Notes under the pieces: generated by a model | Told to the model about the DNA's origin: nothing | Databases searched by the model: none | Seen by the model: the letters and a program-made list of their open reading frames with translations, nothing else | In this document: positions 61,849-64,000 of the stretch, piece after piece | How the letters are laid out: each line of letters opens with the position of its first letter | Numbering within the stretch: the stretch's first letter is position 1 | Position numbers and translations under genes: made by a program | Source of the DNA: Candidatus Obscuribacterales bacterium | Lineage (GTDB): Bacteria; Cyanobacteriota; Vampirovibrionia; Obscuribacterales; Obscuribacteraceae | Length of the DNA stretch: 64,000 bases | Direction of reading: 5' to 3' | Assembly: GCA_019752635.1 (NCBI GenBank) | Contig: JAIELX010000081.1 | Coordinates: 1 to 64,000 of the forward strand

Positions 61849-64000
61849 ATGGATAACCTCAACGCGTCAGAAACAGAATTTCACGCCACCAATGACATAC
61901 GCGCAAAGATTCTGAACGAACTAACCGTGTTCGCAGACGGTGCGGCACTTTTACCAAACAGCCTCAAGAACGCCTTCGTGAAGGTCGCGGAAGATCCCGC
62001 AGAGCTAGCAACAAAGGGCGCCATTGCCTTTTCGCTCGGCGCGGCGCTGGGGTACCTTTCAAAAGGCAACGGCAAAGTCGCGTTAACGGCAAAAGCTTTC
62101 GGAACAGTAGCGGGAGTTGCTTTCATCGCCGAAGGATTAAAACCAATCGATCAGGCTTCCCGCATTGCATGGAATGCTCAAAACGAGCAAGATCTGAATC
62201 GAGCGTCGCACGTTCTAGCCGATGGGCTTTCCATTTTCGTAGCAGACACGGTGGTGCAGACTCCGGTAGCGGTAGCAGGCGCCTTTGCCGGAAGTGGTGC
62301 CCGCTCGCTCTCCGACAGTATCTTCTCTTCAAAAAGTATTTCAGCATTGGAAGCATCATCACCGCTGTCTTTGACGGAACTTCCTTCGCAAAGCAGACCA
62401 ACCATCGGCACAACGCTCAAGACCAAGACACTCGCGCCGGAGAAAGCAACGCAATCGCATTTACCGGAACTCACGATCGGCGATCCTACCGGCGGCTCGG
62501 AAGTTGCGCCCTTCATCATGCCCCGGCTAAAGTGCACCAACAAAGCCCCTCAACAGCTCAATTTCAAATACGCAGAATCAACGCCCTCTACTCCCGTTAC
62601 AAGTGCCGACGTGACAATCGGAATTCAGCAACCTCAATCGGGGGGACTGGTACTGGAACTGCGAAACTCCTACACGCGCGCGGCGGTAGAGTTGCCGGCA
62701 GCAGACCTGCCACCGTTGAACGCAACCGTTGCGCTGCCCTCTGCTCCGTCGGGAGATGCACTGATAGCCGCGGCCGTTCTGGCAAATCGCTCTTCCGGCA
62801 GAAGACTGGATCCACACATACTAGAGTTCCTTATAACAGGCAAAAGGCCAGGGCCCGAACTGGCAATAAAAATCGGCCTCGATCCGCGAGTATCGGCGCT
62901 CAGAAGCACAATTGAATCACAGAAGGGATCGAAAAGGAAAATCGGACAGATTCAAAACATTCTAGAAGGCCAGACACCCGAGCCTTCAGCAGTATCTCCG
63001 AACGCCGGAAACTCACCGTTAATACCTCTTTCCAAGGGCGCAACGAATATACAAAAAGACTACGCGATTGCGCGACCGCAACCAGCAGAGCAGACAAACT
63101 CAACGGTGGAAACAATGTTGAAGCCGGCTGACGAAATCAACGGTCACGACATCTCTAAATTGATGCGAAAGCCGGCCGGACAGCTACCATTGCGGTTCAC
63201 TGTTTCTACTGCTGAGAAACCAGCGGCCTTCGACTTCGGGGTGGAGATCACCGAACCAAAATTGCTCAAACCAGGGCAACCCAACCTCGACCATCACATC
63301 ACCACAGGAACCGCCGACAGAGTCAGCGCCATTGAACAAGCATTAGCGCTGCCGCAAGCAAAACTGCCCAAGCCCGGAGCAACCTTGGGCACAGTGAAGC
63401 CCGATGCTGATTCGGTTGGCGGAATGGCGGTGCTCTGCGCTCGGCTGGAGGGCAAAGTCATAGACAGCGAACTTGTGTCCTGTATCGGCAAGCGGGATCG
63501 CGGATTGATGCCCCCCGGCTCGGAACCAGCCCGCTATAGAGAAGCAATGAACTCGGTGAGCTGGTTGTCGTCGCAGCCCCGATACGAACTATCCCGAAGA
63601 GTCGAGCTGGTGAAGAAAGTGTTGACCGGCGAAGTTGAACCGGAGATCCTGGCGAAACTGAGTCGAAATGTCGAGCACAAGCGTGCGAAAACCTTCGAAC
63701 GGCATGAATCAAGAGTAGATGTTACAACCGATCCCACCAATAAAGTCGCGTTAGTGCAGTACCCTTCCAAGGCGCTAATGACCGCTCGCACCATGGGACT
63801 AGAAGCCGCCGAGGTCGCTGTAGTTCAGCGCCATGACTCCAACTACATTCAGGTGATCACCCGCGGGGGCAGCGATGCTGAACGGTACATGCCCAGGGCG
63901 ATGAAAAGGCTCGAAACAATGGAGCCTGGTTGGCGAGGCCGCCCCCAATTCATGCTCAATCCCCCGGACGGAAGAATGAACATGCACGAAGTAGCATCCG
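61849..64000 (+). CDS. Long hypothetical protein, cut by the window edge
   Basis: The open frame runs from ATG 61849 to the last base, at least 717 codons without a stop. The first 130 residues contain a hydrophobic part (GAIAFSLGAALGYLSKGNGK, TVAGVAFIAEG). A Pro/Ser/Thr-rich disordered stretch covers roughly 160-470. From residue 480 a folded domain begins with DHHITTGTADRVSAIEQALA and, about 40 residues on, KPDADSVGGMAVL, which recall the DHH phosphoesterase metal motifs but in a different order. It goes on with GGSDAERYMPRAMKRL. A phosphoesterase-like function is a weak inference; the end of the protein lies outside the window. Confidence 0.6.
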   Translation, partial: MDNLNASETEFHATNDIRAKILNELTVFADGAALLPNSLKNAFVKVAEDPAELATKGAIAFSLGAALGYLSKGNGKVALTAKAFGTVAGVAFIAEGLKPIDQASRIAWNAQNEQDLNRASHVLADGLSIFVADTVVQTPVAVAGAFAGSGARSLSDSIFSSKSISALEASSPLSLTELPSQSRPTIGTTLKTKTLAPEKATQSHLPELTIGDPTGGSEVAPFIMPRLKCTNKAPQQLNFKYAESTPSTPVTSADVTIGIQQPQSGGLVLELRNSYTRAAVELPAADLPPLNATVALPSAPSGDALIAAAVLANRSSGRRLDPHILEFLITGKRPGPELAIKIGLDPRVSALRSTIESQKGSKRKIGQIQNILEGQTPEPSAVSPNAGNSPLIPLSKGATNIQKDYAIARPQPAEQTNSTVETMLKPADEINGHDISKLMRKPAGQLPLRFTVSTAEKPAAFDFGVEITEPKLLKPGQPNLDHHITTGTADRVSAIEQALALPQAKLPKPGATLGTVKPDADSVGGMAVLCARLEGKVIDSELVSCIGKRDRGLMPPGSEPARYREAMNSVSWLSSQPRYELSRRVELVKKVLTGEVEPEILAKLSRNVEHKRAKTFERHESRVDVTTDPTNKVALVQYPSKALMTARTMGLEAAEVAVVQRHDSNYIQVITRGGSDAERYMPRAMKRLETMEPGWRGRPQFMLNPPDGRMNMHEVAS

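Overview
The window looks like chromosomal DNA from a non-photosynthetic, Gram-negative-type bacterium, most plausibly a relative of Candidatus Obscuribacter (Melainabacteria/Vampirovibrionia, sister to the photosynthetic Cyanobacteria). The assignment is inferred from several traits: an SLH-domain protein with the N-terminal layout of cyanobacterial SLH porins, a GatD-type peptidoglycan amidotransferase, several lipoprotein signals, TadE/TadG-like pseudopilus proteins, no photosynthesis genes and an unusually large number of TPR proteins. No rRNA or other phylogenetic marker is present to settle it. I see no insertion sequence, phage module, CRISPR array or integrase. About 49 protein genes and one tRNA gene can be supported.

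Layout. 0-13 kb: gatD (-), a short SLH/coiled-coil protein, a HisN-like phosphatase, a sensor kinase, rplY with its terminator, tRNA-Gln(UUG) with a clear sigma70-type promoter, recN with a 14-bp palindrome upstream, a large unknown protein, an Mpo1-like protein and rsgA. 13-21 kb: a PAS sensor kinase, two TPR proteins, a leucine-rich-repeat protein, and a thioredoxin-like gene interrupted by one in-frame TGA that looks like a selenocysteine codon. 20.7-25.5 kb: TetR regulator, nucleotide-sugar epimerase, a two-enzyme fusion (nucleotide-sugar dehydrogenase + DegT aminotransferase) and a GNAT acetyltransferase, a likely surface-sugar module. 25.5-28.5 kb: a GAF/HD-GYP protein with a repeat-bearing linker. 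28.7-36.8 kb: the membrane protein-DUF4129-DUF4350-MoxR-DUF58 operon, then a TPR protein with its own promoter. 37-49 kb: an exported PIMT, LRV/HEAT-like proteins, a WYL regulator, a Cys-rich-domain membrane protein, a two-lobed aspartic protease, MOSC protein, phosphoribosyltransferase, MscS channel, and a pyruvate kinase carrying four MshEN-type repeats. 48-60 kb: TPR proteins, rtcA, two TadE-like proteins, a diheme cytochrome operon and a 1020-residue TadG-like protein. 60-64 kb: an old-yellow-enzyme and a long unknown protein cut by the window edge.

The two best leads are the candidate selenoprotein (19262-20218), where the TGA is followed by a stem-loop fitting the bacterial SECIS layout, and the MshEN-pyruvate kinase fusion (46231-48093). 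The latter suggests that the last step of glycolysis may respond to cyclic-di-GMP. An HD-GYP c-di-GMP phosphodiesterase candidate is encoded in the same window. Both leads are inferences from sequence and need the comparisons listed under findings.
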